Shown: positions 17,090 through 26,363 of the stretch, in pieces | Position numbering within the stretch: position 1 is the stretch's first letter | Layout of the letters: each line of letters starts with the position of its first letter | Assembly (NCBI GenBank): GCA_029838195.1 | Contig: JALGVJ010000016.1 | Coordinates: 29,733-93,732 of the forward strand | Source of the DNA: Promethearchaeota archaeon | Lineage (GTDB): Archaea; Asgardarchaeota; Lokiarchaeia; Sigyniarchaeales; SOKP01 | DNA length: 64,000 nucleotides | Direction of reading: 5' to 3' | The notes under the pieces: generated by a model | Told to the model about the DNA's origin: nothing | What the model saw: only the letters and a program-made list of their open reading frames with translations | Database searches by the model: none | Position numbers and translations under genes: made by a program

Positions 17090-18202
17090 TTAAATAGACC
17101 TGTTCTCTTGATATATTTTTTCCATTAGTTGTAAATGATTATCAATAATTTTTGTTCGCTCCCATCGATGTAATTTAATTGCGCCGTTAGGACATCCGAC
17201 CGCACAAACGCCACATCCGAAACATTTATTTGAATCTATGAGGATTTTTTCATTTTCAACGGAAATAGCGCCGAAGGGGCATCTTTTCAGGCAAGTTTTA
17301 CATCTCTTACAAGCATTCTGGTCTACTTTCGCAATGAAATTGGATTTAGCAACACAATTTTCATTTTTATCTTCAAAACGAGTCATCCCTCTTAATAAGG
17401 CGCAACAACAAGCACAGCAGGAGCAAATTACAAAATGATTAGGATCTTTTACGTTTTCAGTTGTAAATACTAATCCCATTTTTGCATATTTGTTAACTAA
17501 CTCATGAGCTTCCTGAGTAGTTATTTTTCTTCCTTCTCCCCGCTTAATGAAATATTTACCAAATAATCCTACTTGGAAGCACGTCTCCTCAATAGGAAAT
17601 TTACCTTTACATTCTCTAATGCCTAACATTTCCGTGCGATTTCTACAGGGGCAATCTGTAACCACAATAGGACCTGTACAATTGTCTAATACACCATGTA
17701 TTTCTTCAAGATTCAGGAATTGAGACTGATGCGCAATAGCTGTATTAACGGGAACTATTCTTGTCATTGAAGTTCCAGCATCTGATGATTCATAGCGTTT
17801 ATAAAATTTTTCCTTAATAAAGAATTGCTGATATAATTCAGCTCCTTTCTTTCCTAATCTTTTTAATGCTTTCGAATACTTGAAACCAATGTTTAAAAGA
17901 TGTGCCATTGCGAGGAAAAAGGAATATCCTCCAATATCTTGAATGATGCCCTGGTCTGCCATGGCGTTCAAAATTGCCTTCGTCTCTTTTACGCTCTTAC
18001 CAATTCTCTTTGCAATGGTTCCCGCAGATAAAGGTTTGATTTCCAAATGTTGAGCAATTTTAGCCTCTTCCGGAGTAAAAAGCAGCTTAATGTATTCACG
18101 AAAAGCGTTTGATACATTTCCATCTACTAAAGGAATATCAGAAGGATATTCTCTCATTTTTTGTAATATAATCTCGTACGGATCCTCTTTCTTAAGTGCC
18201 AT
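17090..18202 (-). CDS. Ferredoxin-type Fe-S protein with N-terminal winged-helix-like domain
   Basis: About 370 residues. Residues ~40-95 resemble a winged helix (EIKPLSAGTIAKRIGKSVKETKAILNAMADQGI, with helix-turn-helix spacing). A middle region has cysteines DCPCRNRTE and CSCCACCCALLRG. The C-terminal ~75 residues carry a two-cluster ferredoxin, CKRCKTCLKRCP and CFGCGVCAVGCP. Such proteins occur in anaerobic archaea and sulfate reducers. The combination could be a redox-responsive regulator or an electron carrier. I take ATG 18202; TTG 18208 is two codons earlier. It precedes the RNase Z-like gene by 15 bp. Confidence 0.8.
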   Translation of the reverse strand: MALKKEDPYEIILQKMREYPSDIPLVDGNVSNAFREYIKLLFTPEEAKIAQHLEIKPLSAGTIAKRIGKSVKETKAILNAMADQGIIQDIGGYSFFLAMAHLLNIGFKYSKALKRLGKKGAELYQQFFIKEKFYKRYESSDAGTSMTRIVPVNTAIAHQSQFLNLEEIHGVLDNCTGPIVVTDCPCRNRTEMLGIRECKGKFPIEETCFQVGLFGKYFIKRGEGRKITTQEAHELVNKYAKMGLVFTTENVKDPNHFVICSCCACCCALLRGMTRFEDKNENCVAKSNFIAKVDQNACKRCKTCLKRCPFGAISVENEKILIDSNKCFGCGVCAVGCPNGAIKLHRWERTKIIDNHLQLMEKIYQENRSI

Positions 18203-18208
18203 TTTCAA

Positions 18209-18537
18209 CTTATACTTAAAATCAATTTCAATTTACTTAATTAATTAGTTTTCCCCATTTTTCTATTAAAGATTTAGTTGATTGGGGCTAAAAGGTTCAT
18301 TCATGCTATATCAAAATATTGAGAATTGTACCTTTTGCTTTACTTAATATTTGTTTAATATTTGTTCGTGTTAAAAAAATCACCTTAACGAGAAGAAATT
18401 TTCTTTATTATTAAAACTTATCAATGGTGTAAAGCTTAAGCATTACCATTAAACACCTTAACCTTGAAGGAAGTGAGCCGATTGTTAATGCGATAACTTT
18501 TTTCGAAAAAAGAAAAGAAAAAGGTATAAATCTTATT
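18209..18537. other. Intergenic, 329 bp, short inverted repeat only
   Basis: No gene seen. The interrupted inverted repeat AATGGT ... ACCATT (about 18424-18450) lies in the middle. The stretch is bounded by the leader of the Fe-S gene on the left and the end of the alkylsulfatase-like gene on the right. Confidence 0.4.
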
Positions 18538-19821
18538 TTATGATTTAAGTTCCTCAATTTTCATTTTTAACTCTTCAATTCCGTTATAATAACTATTTCT
18601 TGCGATAAATGAAATCTCCTCTCGAGCTTTCTCCTTTAAGATCTTAGCCTTTATTTCATAAGCTTCAAGTAGTAAGTTCTTTTGGACTAACTCTTTTCCT
18701 TTAATGAGCACATCAAGCATGTGAAGAGCTAATTGAAGCTTGCCTCTCTTATAAAGTTCCTTCCCATGTTCGAGAAATTTTTCCGGAAGACTAACATGAA
18801 GATATTCTTTGGCAATTTCTTCTGAGCGTGCTGGAAAAAGATCAGTTGGATTACCCGTGTTATACCAGCCATGATAAAGTCGATAAGCCGCATGGATTCC
18901 AAATCGATAACAGCCATACGTATCTCTCAAAAATTCATGGTTTTTAAATTTCGCGGGATAAATATCCATCATTTCATGATAAATCTGCTCGAACCACTTT
19001 CCCTCATTTAATCTTTTTACGACCTCATCATGGATAAAGTGCATGGCTTCTGCTCGAATGGACAGAGCTTCCTTAACATTTTTTTTTCCCTCGATGAGTT
19101 TTCCGTGACCCGGAACAATAAATTCCGCATCTTTTTCTAACATTTTCTCCATCGCAATAGCCCAATCATAGGGATATCTTTGAACTTTATTTGGATTTCC
19201 TATATTTGGAAATGAGGGGTTCATGACTAAATCTCCGGCGAAGATAGTTTTTTTATCCGGTACCCATACCCATAGAGAATCGTCCGTTTCGCCTTTATCA
19301 TGAAATACTTCAAAAGTCGTATTTCCTAAAGTAAATTCATGATGAGCATCATTTCCTTTAAGCACGATGGTAGGATTCAAGGTTTCTCGAGCTGAAACGG
19401 GATTTTTCTGAGTTTTTAACCCAATAGAAGAGAATTGCTGGCTATTAAGCCAGACGTGATATTTTTCTAATCTCCGATATTTTTCAAATCGACGCAAGAT
19501 ATTTTCATGTGCTATGACATCTGGCCTGTCCCAGCCTTTCTCTTCCGCTTCTTTTATAATTGAAACATATCCAAAACAATGATCAAAATGCCCGTGAGAA
19601 TAAATGATGTATTTCACGGGTTTGGTTGAAAATTTTCGCAAGGCTGTAAAAATACGTTTATGATACTGGCGGGGAGCAACATCTACTAGTACCAATCCGT
19701 CATTCGTCTCTACGGCGCCTACATTTCCAAATGCACCAATGATGTAGCATTTTCCATCAGCAAAAGACTTGGGAGGAAATAGTCCAAAAAAATCATTCAT
19801 ATCTTTAGTGGTAATATCCAT
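18538..19821 (-). CDS. Alkylsulfatase-like metallo-beta-lactamase hydrolase
   Basis: A 427-residue MBL protein: GAVETNDGLVLVDVAP, HxHxDH as YSHGHFDHCFGY, FAGDLVMNPSFPN, VPGHGKLIEG. After the MBL core comes an alkylsulfatase dimerisation-type segment, LRDTYGCYRFGIHAAYRLYHGWYNTGNPTDLFP (given here as family region, residues ~265-300), which is characteristic of SdsA/BDS1-like linear alkylsulfatases. The SCP2-like C-terminal domain of classical alkylsulfatases is absent, but free-standing SCP2 proteins occur elsewhere in the window. No signal peptide is visible. Other acyl or phospho-ester substrates are possible. Confidence 0.82.
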   Translation of the reverse strand: MDITTKDMNDFFGLFPPKSFADGKCYIIGAFGNVGAVETNDGLVLVDVAPRQYHKRIFTALRKFSTKPVKYIIYSHGHFDHCFGYVSIIKEAEEKGWDRPDVIAHENILRRFEKYRRLEKYHVWLNSQQFSSIGLKTQKNPVSARETLNPTIVLKGNDAHHEFTLGNTTFEVFHDKGETDDSLWVWVPDKKTIFAGDLVMNPSFPNIGNPNKVQRYPYDWAIAMEKMLEKDAEFIVPGHGKLIEGKKNVKEALSIRAEAMHFIHDEVVKRLNEGKWFEQIYHEMMDIYPAKFKNHEFLRDTYGCYRFGIHAAYRLYHGWYNTGNPTDLFPARSEEIAKEYLHVSLPEKFLEHGKELYKRGKLQLALHMLDVLIKGKELVQKNLLLEAYEIKAKILKEKAREEISFIARNSYYNGIEELKMKIEELKS

Positions 19822-19937
19822 TATTATTTTCTCACATGTTATTTCAAAATAATTTTATAATTCATGTAATATAATTTAGTGTTGAAATTTTTTTATTTTT
19901 ATTCTTTTTAAAAAAGAAGATGCTAATAAATTTTCAT

Positions 19938-19968
19938 GACATTTCTCTACTACTGACCGTGAAATGTC
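19938..19968. repeat. Perfect 8-bp inverted repeat in the leader of the alkylsulfatase-like gene
   Basis: GACATTTC (19938-19945) and GAAATGTC (19961-19968) enclose a 15-base loop, 117 bp or more upstream of the start at 19821. It may be an operator or an RNA hairpin. The rest of the 331-bp spacer 19822-20152 shows no gene. Confidence 0.4.
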
Positions 19969-20152
19969 TCTTGAAGAATATGATCTCTCTGATTTTCAAT
20001 GTTTTATTTTTACGGGAGGTTTTTTTTCATGTGAGGATTCTATGAAAACATCACCTCATGGAGAATAATTTTTAAACTAGAAGAATCTAAGAACTAATAA
20101 AATAACGATATTATCTTAAATCCAGTCCTGAAAAATTTATAGGAAAAATTTA

Positions 20153-20851
20153 TTATTCTTTTTGTTCCAATAAGATTTTCACGCATTTTTCTTTAACATC
20201 AAGGTTCAAGATTTCAGCATGAATGTTTTTTTGAAATACCCATGATAACCCTCTCTCCAAAATCCCTGTTATAATATAATAATGATATTGAAAATCTTCT
20301 GATACTTCAAGCATCTCCAAATTTTTAAAAATAAAGACCCCCTTATTCTTATCAGGCTCTATTTTTTCTTCAATGGTCACATTCTCGTTTATGATAAGAT
20401 CCAAATACGGATAGAGCTTAGGAAAGTAAGTTAGAAAATCATTAAAACTTTTAATTTCTGCTCTTAGTGACTTTGGATATTGATTTATCAACTCCCTCCT
20501 CATGCCATCTGCAATTATATGCCCTAATTTCTTAAATTCTTCAAGATTGGTGAATTTATTTTTCAAACCTCTCAAAATACCGTTATAATATTTCGACATG
20601 AATCTCAAGGGCAGAACAATTCGGTCAGAACAATAATATAATTTATATAATCCGACTTCTCTCGCAAAAACTTTTCCTTCATCTTGGAGCATTTTTATGT
20701 ATTTATATACCGTGACTCGGGACGTGGAAACGCCTTCTGCGATGTCCTTAATTGTTTGGCCAAACGGATTTTCTCGCAAGTAATTATGAATCTCATCCGC
20801 CCAATTAATTCCTTTTCGAAATTTTCTCTTAGTTTTTTTATTTATGATCAT
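20153..20851 (-). CDS. Helix-turn-helix transcriptional regulator
   Basis: About 232 residues. Residues ~20-60 form a winged helix: GQTIKDIAEGVSTSRVTVYKYIKMLQDEGKV, followed by a wing and a YKLYY strand. The rest is an alpha/beta effector-like domain without cysteines or a known ligand signature. I prefer ATG 20851; the frame stays open to TTG 20866. It is divergent from the ornithine aminotransferase gene across a 470-bp spacer and may control it or itself. Confidence 0.78.
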   Translation of the reverse strand: MIINKKTKRKFRKGINWADEIHNYLRENPFGQTIKDIAEGVSTSRVTVYKYIKMLQDEGKVFAREVGLYKLYYCSDRIVLPLRFMSKYYNGILRGLKNKFTNLEEFKKLGHIIADGMRRELINQYPKSLRAEIKSFNDFLTYFPKLYPYLDLIINENVTIEEKIEPDKNKGVFIFKNLEMLEVSEDFQYHYYIITGILERGLSWVFQKNIHAEILNLDVKEKCVKILLEQKE

Positions 20852-20866
20852 TAACTTTACACTCAA

Positions 20867-21334
20867 GTAAAGTATTTGAATATTTTAGTTATTAAAATTA
20901 ATAATGGTTTTTCAGTTTTATTCCATGCCATCATATTTTTTGTTTACTCCAATGATCATTAACCGTACATGATTTAGGGAAAAAGAAAAGATCCTCAATT
21001 ATATTTAACAAGAGTAAAAATCTCGAAACAGGATTAAAGGGAATCAACAATTAATGATTCTCGGAAAATTTCAAACTAATTCTTAAAGGTGCTATTAGTG
21101 TAGAAAATTCTGCATTATTAAAACAAAGCAAATGGAAAATAACAACATTGATATAATTAATATTTCATTTAAAGATTCATCCAATAAAAAGAAAAGAAGT
21201 TGAATAATTCATGTGAAATTCTAGCAAAAATTTAATGGTTCAAATGTTTTCACGAAAAATAAAAATTTCCTAACTCCTTAATAGTATTCGATTCTTTTTC
21301 TAATTAATATCTCTTTAATTGGTTAAAAGATCCC
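20867..21334. promoter_or_regulatory. Divergent promoter region, regulator / rocD
   Basis: A 468-bp gene-free stretch between divergent genes. It includes a short perfect inverted repeat GAATCA-acaattaa-TGATTC (21041-21060) that could bind a dimeric regulator. AT-rich TATA candidates are too many to choose from. Confidence 0.35.
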
Positions 21335-22594
21335 ATGTCGAATCCACAAACTTTTATTGAATTAGACTATAAATATGGTGCAAATAATTATCATCCGCTT
21401 CCGGTCGTGCTTTCCAAGGCGAAAGGATGCTGGGTATGGGATGTTTCAGGTAAAAAATATTTAGATTTTCTTTCTGCTTATTCTTGTCAAAATTTAGGAC
21501 ATTGTCATCCCGAAATCATTGAAGCAATGATCAGCCAAGCACGGAGAGTAGCCGTGACTTCCAGAGCGTTCCATAATGATAAAATGGGGCCCTTCCTCAA
21601 AAAATTATGTGAAATCATGAAACCTCATGTCAATGATCCTGAAAATGTAGGAATAATGGCTTTACTCATGAATACTGGAACGGAAGCAGTTGAAACGGGT
21701 CTTAAAATTGCTCGTGCTTGGAGTTATATCCAAAAGAAAATTCCAAAAAATAAGGCTCAAATCATTGCCTGCGAAAATAATTTTCACGGACGCTCAATAA
21801 CTATTGTGAGCTTTAGCACGAACATGGAACATGGAAAATATTTTGATAATTTCGGACCATTTACGCCAGGATTTCACGTGATTAAATATGGAGATGCTAA
21901 TTCATTAGAAGTTAAAATCAATGAGCTAGGCGAAGAAAACGTGGCGGCTTTCATCTTAGAACCCCTGCAAGGAGAAGGAGGAGTAATCGTTCCGCCGAAA
22001 GGATATTTAAAAAAAATAAGGGAAATTTGCACGGCGCATGATATCTTATTAATAGCAGATGAAATTCAAACAGGGTTGGGTAGAACAGGCGCTCTGCTTG
22101 CTTGTGATCATGAAAATGTTCAGCCAGATATTTTGATCTTAGGTAAAGCTTTAGGGGGAGGCGTCTATCCGGTTTCAGCCGTAATGAGCAGTAAAAACAT
22201 AATGGGTCCTGAAATTATTAAACCTGGCACCCATGGTAGTACTTTTGGAGGAAATGCTCTGGCTTCTGCAATCGCAATAAAAGCCTTGGATTTATTACTC
22301 GAAAATAACTTAGCTGAACGAGCTAACAAGTTGGGATCTTATTTCTTGGATAAATTAAAAGAACTGCTTGCTTCTAAAAATACGGTAGTGCCCATAAAAG
22401 AAATAAGAGGAAAGGGATTATTAATTGGTATAGAACTTGAAGCACAAGCTCGTCCAATCGTGGAAGAGCTCATGAAAAGGGGTTTATTAGTAAAAGAAAC
22501 GCACGATACTATCATTCGATTTGCTCCTCCCTTAATTATCACGCGAGAAGAGATCGACCTAGCACTAAAAATCATTAAAGGAGTCTTATTATAA
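21335..22594 (+). CDS. rocD: Ornithine aminotransferase (class III)
   Basis: A 419-residue PLP enzyme of the class III aminotransferases. It has the N-terminal substrate region (YGANNYHPLPVVLSKAKG), the phosphate-binding MNTGTEAVETGLKIARAW, NNFHGRSI, the PLP-contacting ADEIQTGLGRTG and the Schiff-base lysine Lys271 in LGKALGGGVYPVSA. The N-terminal YGANNYHPLPV motif is typical of ornithine delta-aminotransferases, which turn ornithine and 2-oxoglutarate into glutamate semialdehyde and glutamate. The glutamate could be used by the GDH at 44385. It stands alone, facing away from the regulator gene. Confidence 0.92.
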   Translation: MSNPQTFIELDYKYGANNYHPLPVVLSKAKGCWVWDVSGKKYLDFLSAYSCQNLGHCHPEIIEAMISQARRVAVTSRAFHNDKMGPFLKKLCEIMKPHVNDPENVGIMALLMNTGTEAVETGLKIARAWSYIQKKIPKNKAQIIACENNFHGRSITIVSFSTNMEHGKYFDNFGPFTPGFHVIKYGDANSLEVKINELGEENVAAFILEPLQGEGGVIVPPKGYLKKIREICTAHDILLIADEIQTGLGRTGALLACDHENVQPDILILGKALGGGVYPVSAVMSSKNIMGPEIIKPGTHGSTFGGNALASAIAIKALDLLLENNLAERANKLGSYFLDKLKELLASKNTVVPIKEIRGKGLLIGIELEAQARPIVEELMKRGLLVKETHDTIIRFAPPLIITREEIDLALKIIKGVLL

Positions 22595-22615
22595 TAATAG
22601 TTATTTCTAAAATTT

Positions 22616-23131
22616 TTAACCTCCGGCTAATAATGGAAAGATCGCTACGACATCATTTTTTTTTAAAATATAGTCGGGCGAAATATGGGGTATCCCATTT
22701 ACCATGATTTTCACGTTCTCTTTATCTAAAGGAATATTATATTTCTTTAAAATAGTGTTTACCGTGCTTCCTTCTGGTACAAGCATGAATGCTTTTGGAG
22801 GCCCATATTTTTGTAAAGTAGCAAAGAATTTTACCGTGATGGGGATTGTGTTATTAGTAGCAATTTCGATAAAATTAAGTCCCATTCTACGAGGAAAAAT
22901 TCCGATTCTATCCCCATCCTTAATTTCTTTTCCGGGACCGCAATATTTTCCATTAACAAAAATATGACTAATTTCATTTTCGGTTATTCCAAATTCCTTG
23001 AGTACATCGCTTACGGTCTTTTTCTCATTTTTATCAATGTTAAATTTTAAAGGAGGGGTTTTTCTCTCTTTTTTTTCTTTTGCTTTTTCCAATAGATCTC
23101 CGTATAAATAAACTTGAAGTGGCATGTTCAT
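22616..23131 (-). CDS. Tandem ubiquitin-like (MoaD/ThiS) protein
   Basis: A 171-residue protein made of two beta-grasp modules. The first (residues ~1-85) resembles the ubiquitin-like Mut7-C/ThiS type: FVNGKYCGPGKEIKDGDRIGIFP. The second (~97-171) is MoaD/ThiS-like: VKFFATLQKYGP, EGSTVNTILKKYNI, KIMVNGIPH, KKNDVVAIFPLLAGG, ending in a C-terminal Gly-Gly like sulfur carriers and protein modifiers. Only the second module ends in GG, so the first could be a binding or dimerisation part. Possible roles are sulfur transfer for molybdopterin/tungstopterin or thiamine, or a SAMP-like modifier. No E1-like gene is adjacent. Confidence 0.82.
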   Translation of the reverse strand: MNMPLQVYLYGDLLEKAKEKKERKTPPLKFNIDKNEKKTVSDVLKEFGITENEISHIFVNGKYCGPGKEIKDGDRIGIFPRRMGLNFIEIATNNTIPITVKFFATLQKYGPPKAFMLVPEGSTVNTILKKYNIPLDKENVKIMVNGIPHISPDYILKKNDVVAIFPLLAGG

Positions 23132-23361
23132 GTATAAAACTGCAAATTTTTAATAAAAATTTACCGATTATATTAAATAAACTTAAATTAATGATTATTT
23201 CCTAATTCCTAATATATAAAAATCACGGCAATATTATTAGCATTAGATTCATCATCATGAAAATTACCGCATCCCATTTTTTTAATTATAATCACGTTAT
23301 ACTGATGGCAAGTACCGTGATCGCATGATGATTAATAAAATAAAATAGAGGTGGTTTTATC

Positions 23362-23805
23362 ATGGAAGAAAAAGCTGAAATGTTAGTAAAAGAAACAAAA
23401 ATATTAAATATCGCCCGCTTAGCAAAAATGTTAGTGGATCTATTTGGATTAGAAGAACCCTTTAGAAAAGTTGGCAAGAGAGAGGGACAAGAGATAGAAA
23501 TGTTCATGCCCGCTTTAAATGGATATATTACCTTTATTTTGAGTTCAGATAAAGAAAATTTCGATTGTAAGGCTACTCCAGCAAATAATCCCGTTTCCAA
23601 AATTATTATTAACGTGAAAGAAGAAAAGATCTTAACGATCTTAAGTAACATCATCCGTTCAAAAAATAACATGATTGGATTAATTAAATTGTTAAAATAT
23701 CTTCTCCCAGGAAGGATAAAAGTGAAAGGGTCCTTTATCGCAGCCATTAAACTCGTTAGATGTTTGATGATTGGTACAAATCCAATTTATAAAGAAAAAT
23801 GGTGA
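23362..23805 (+). CDS. SCP2 (sterol carrier protein 2)-like protein
   Basis: A 147-residue protein with the SCP2-type pattern: EIEMFMPALNGYITFILSSDKE strands, then IIINVKEEKILTILSNII and the lipid-binding KGSFIAAIKLVRCLM helix near the C-terminus. SCP2 domains bind acyl-CoAs and other hydrophobic ligands. An AGAGGTGG-like ribosome site precedes the ATG. Its stop lies inside the leader of the next HgdB-family gene, which points to an operon and a lipid or acyl-CoA-handling role there. A second stand-alone SCP2 protein is at 41172. Confidence 0.75.
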   Translation: MEEKAEMLVKETKILNIARLAKMLVDLFGLEEPFRKVGKREGQEIEMFMPALNGYITFILSSDKENFDCKATPANNPVSKIIINVKEEKILTILSNIIRSKNNMIGLIKLLKYLLPGRIKVKGSFIAAIKLVRCLMIGTNPIYKEKW

Positions 23806-23818
23806 GGTAAGACATGTC

Positions 23819-24976
23819 ATGGATTTTGAAAATGATCCCTTTTTGAAGATTGCGGATGGAATTCAAGAGTTTAACCCCTACTTGAATGAAGGGCAAACAA
23901 ATTATCATAAAAAAATTATTGGATATTATTGTACTTACATTCCGGAAGAAATTATTCATGCGGCAGGTCTACTCCCCTTCAGGATTCGTGCGACGGGTCA
24001 TGATTCAACAGAATTAGGGGATATCTACATGGTTAGATTTACATGCTCTTTTGTTCGAGCCACCTTAGATTTAGCATTACGAGGTAAATATGATTTTCTT
24101 GATGGACTTGCAATCTGTAATTCGTGCGATCACTCTAGAAGGATGTTCGAATTGTTTGATTTAAAAGTATTTAACCGAAAAGATTTTAAGAAAAAAGTGC
24201 CCAGGTTCTATATATCCATGCCTCACGTGATTACTGATGAAGGTTTTGAATGGCTTAAATCAGAAATCGAAGAATTCAAAAATTCCTTAGAATCCACGCA
24301 TGAGATCAAGATAAGTAATGAAGATCTCATCAATTCAATAAAACTTTATAATGAAAATCGAAAAATATTAAGGCAAATTCATGAACTCAGGATTTTAGAT
24401 ACTCCGAAATTAAACGGAACAAATGCATTACGCTTGTTCATGGCAAATAACTCCATTCCAAAAGAACGGGCAAATCAAGAACTATCAAGGATACTAAGAG
24501 AATTAAAAAATGAGGAAGGAATCTCCCATGTAAAAAAGAGAATCCTTCTTGTGGGAAGCGTAGTTGACGATGTGAACTTCATCAAGTTAATCGAAGAGGC
24601 GGGGGCCACCGTGGTATCGGATTTCCTATGCTTCGGAACCAGAAATTTCATGGATGACATTAAATTAAACAATAAAAACAACCCCTTGGAAGATATTTCA
24701 AGACGATTATATTACCGCCTTTCTTGCCCTCGCATGATGGACGATCACGAGCGAAGATTGAAGTTTATTCAACAAGAAATAAAGAGAGCCAAAATTGATG
24801 GCGTAATATTACAAAGAATTAATAATTGCGATTTACACGGATGCGATAATATGTTATTTGAACACGAACTCAAGAAACTGGAAATTCCTGTTATCAATAT
24901 TGACCGAGAGTTCTTTCAAGCCGATACAACACGATTGCAAACCAGAATTGAAGCTTTCTTAGAAATGATTACTTGA
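23819..24976 (+). CDS. 2-hydroxyacyl-CoA dehydratase/benzoyl-CoA reductase subunit (HgdB/BcrB family) 1
   Basis: About 385 residues. I start at ATG 23819, which has GAGGT ten bases upstream; the frame is open back to TTG 23771. Family marks: GYYCTYIPEEIIHAAGLLPFR at the N-terminus, FTCSFVRATLDLALRG, DGLAICNSCDHSRRMFEL, and NNCDLHGCDN with INIDREF. Conserved Cys residues fit the ligands of a 4Fe-4S cluster. These enzymes perform radical dehydration of 2-hydroxyacyl-CoAs or reduction of aromatic acyl-CoAs, and need an ATP-driven activator (HgdC/BadG type), which is not in this window. Substrate cannot be decided from sequence. Confidence 0.88.
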   Translation: MDFENDPFLKIADGIQEFNPYLNEGQTNYHKKIIGYYCTYIPEEIIHAAGLLPFRIRATGHDSTELGDIYMVRFTCSFVRATLDLALRGKYDFLDGLAICNSCDHSRRMFELFDLKVFNRKDFKKKVPRFYISMPHVITDEGFEWLKSEIEEFKNSLESTHEIKISNEDLINSIKLYNENRKILRQIHELRILDTPKLNGTNALRLFMANNSIPKERANQELSRILRELKNEEGISHVKKRILLVGSVVDDVNFIKLIEEAGATVVSDFLCFGTRNFMDDIKLNNKNNPLEDISRRLYYRLSCPRMMDDHERRLKFIQQEIKRAKIDGVILQRINNCDLHGCDNMLFEHELKKLEIPVINIDREFFQADTTRLQTRIEAFLEMIT

Positions 24977-25039
24977 ATTTATGATTTTTTTAATATCCTA
25001 AAATGATAACATTCTCATAAAACAAAAAAGTACTTCATT

Positions 25040-26323
25040 ATGATTTTCAACCGAGAAAATAAAGCAATACCGTATAAAATGTTAATCAAAGCTTTATCTA
25101 CTACTAAAGAATTGGTAGAACGAATCTTACCCGAACATGGAATGCCTTCCCTAAGAATTGGATTGAAATATATTTTATCCTCCCTCAATAAAAATAAAGA
25201 AAAAATAAATAAAGGTAAACCCATCGTTGGTTATCACTTCGCATTTCCCGCAGAATTTCTCCGTTGTTTTGATTGCGTACCCATTTGTTTAGAAGGAGTA
25301 GGATATTTTTTATCCACGCTTTTGTTACACGGCGTGGAAAAATATTATGACCTTATTGCTGCATTCGGGCACCCATTTCACACTTGTACGGCTCAAAAGG
25401 GTGCCATGGGCATGACTCTGGATAATCTGTTTGAATTTGATGCAATCATCACGCCTAATAGCCCTTGTGATTCGACTTGTGCCTCCTATCCTTGGTTTAA
25501 ATATTATAAGAAATTCCCCATCGTTATTGCTGATATGCCCTTTGAATATAATGAAAAAGGGTATCGCTATTATGCTACTCAATTGAAATTGAGTCTTGAG
25601 AAACTCGGTCGCTTGATTGGACAAGAACCAGACCATGAAAAACTAAAAGAAGCTCTCCGCATCGAAAACGAAGTCCTAAAAATTAAATTAGAATTATTCG
25701 AGTTGATAAAATCAATACCAAGTCCGATAGAAAACATGTTTAATGCGGTTTCTGCAGGAAGTTCTATTTTAATTCCGGGTACCCATGAAAACCTTAATTT
25801 TTACCGAGACATGCTACAACTCGCTAAAATGCGGTATAAAAAGAAAATTCATCACGGAATTGAAGAAAAAATACGTACGATTTGGCCCTACATGCTCACT
25901 TTTTTCGACATCTCGTTATGTGAGTGGTTAGATCGTAAATTAGGAATGAGCGTACTATTTGATATTTTTAATTATACATTTAGCGATCCAATTAATCTTT
26001 CCGGGAACTTGAATGAAATTTATTACGGAATGGCCAAAAAAGCAATGCAAATGCCGATGGTCAAACAATCGGGAGAATTTTTTTATACTTTTTTAGAAGA
26101 TTCGGTAAGACTCGCTAAAGAATTTAGTGCAGATTGCTTTATCTTCACCCAGAGCCTTGCTTGCAAGCAATTCGGAAGCGTCCCCCAATTATTAAGAGAA
26201 GTACTCAAGGAAGAGGTCGGTATTCCCATGCTAATCATAAATTTCGACGTGGGCGATGCCAGAGTAACCTCCATTAAAAAAATTAAAGAAACTATTACCC
26301 AATTTGTCCATACTTTATTGTAA
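25040..26323 (+). CDS. HgdB/BcrB-family subunit 2
   Basis: A 427-residue paralogue in the same family: GYHFAFPAEFLRCFDCVPIC, GHPFHTCTAQKG, TPNSPCDSTCASYPWF and the C-terminal ACKQFGSVPQLLREVLKEE with IINFDVGDARV. It is roughly half identical to the next gene, 40 bp downstream, so the two arose by tandem duplication. It carries the extra Cys in PCDSTC, which the paralogue lacks. With gene 1 it could form the alpha/beta pair of a dehydratase or reductase. Confidence 0.87.
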   Translation: MIFNRENKAIPYKMLIKALSTTKELVERILPEHGMPSLRIGLKYILSSLNKNKEKINKGKPIVGYHFAFPAEFLRCFDCVPICLEGVGYFLSTLLLHGVEKYYDLIAAFGHPFHTCTAQKGAMGMTLDNLFEFDAIITPNSPCDSTCASYPWFKYYKKFPIVIADMPFEYNEKGYRYYATQLKLSLEKLGRLIGQEPDHEKLKEALRIENEVLKIKLELFELIKSIPSPIENMFNAVSAGSSILIPGTHENLNFYRDMLQLAKMRYKKKIHHGIEEKIRTIWPYMLTFFDISLCEWLDRKLGMSVLFDIFNYTFSDPINLSGNLNEIYYGMAKKAMQMPMVKQSGEFFYTFLEDSVRLAKEFSADCFIFTQSLACKQFGSVPQLLREVLKEEVGIPMLIINFDVGDARVTSIKKIKETITQFVHTLL

Positions 26324-26363
26324 ATACATTTTTTACTTGAAAAGTAGTTAAAGAATAAATAAA

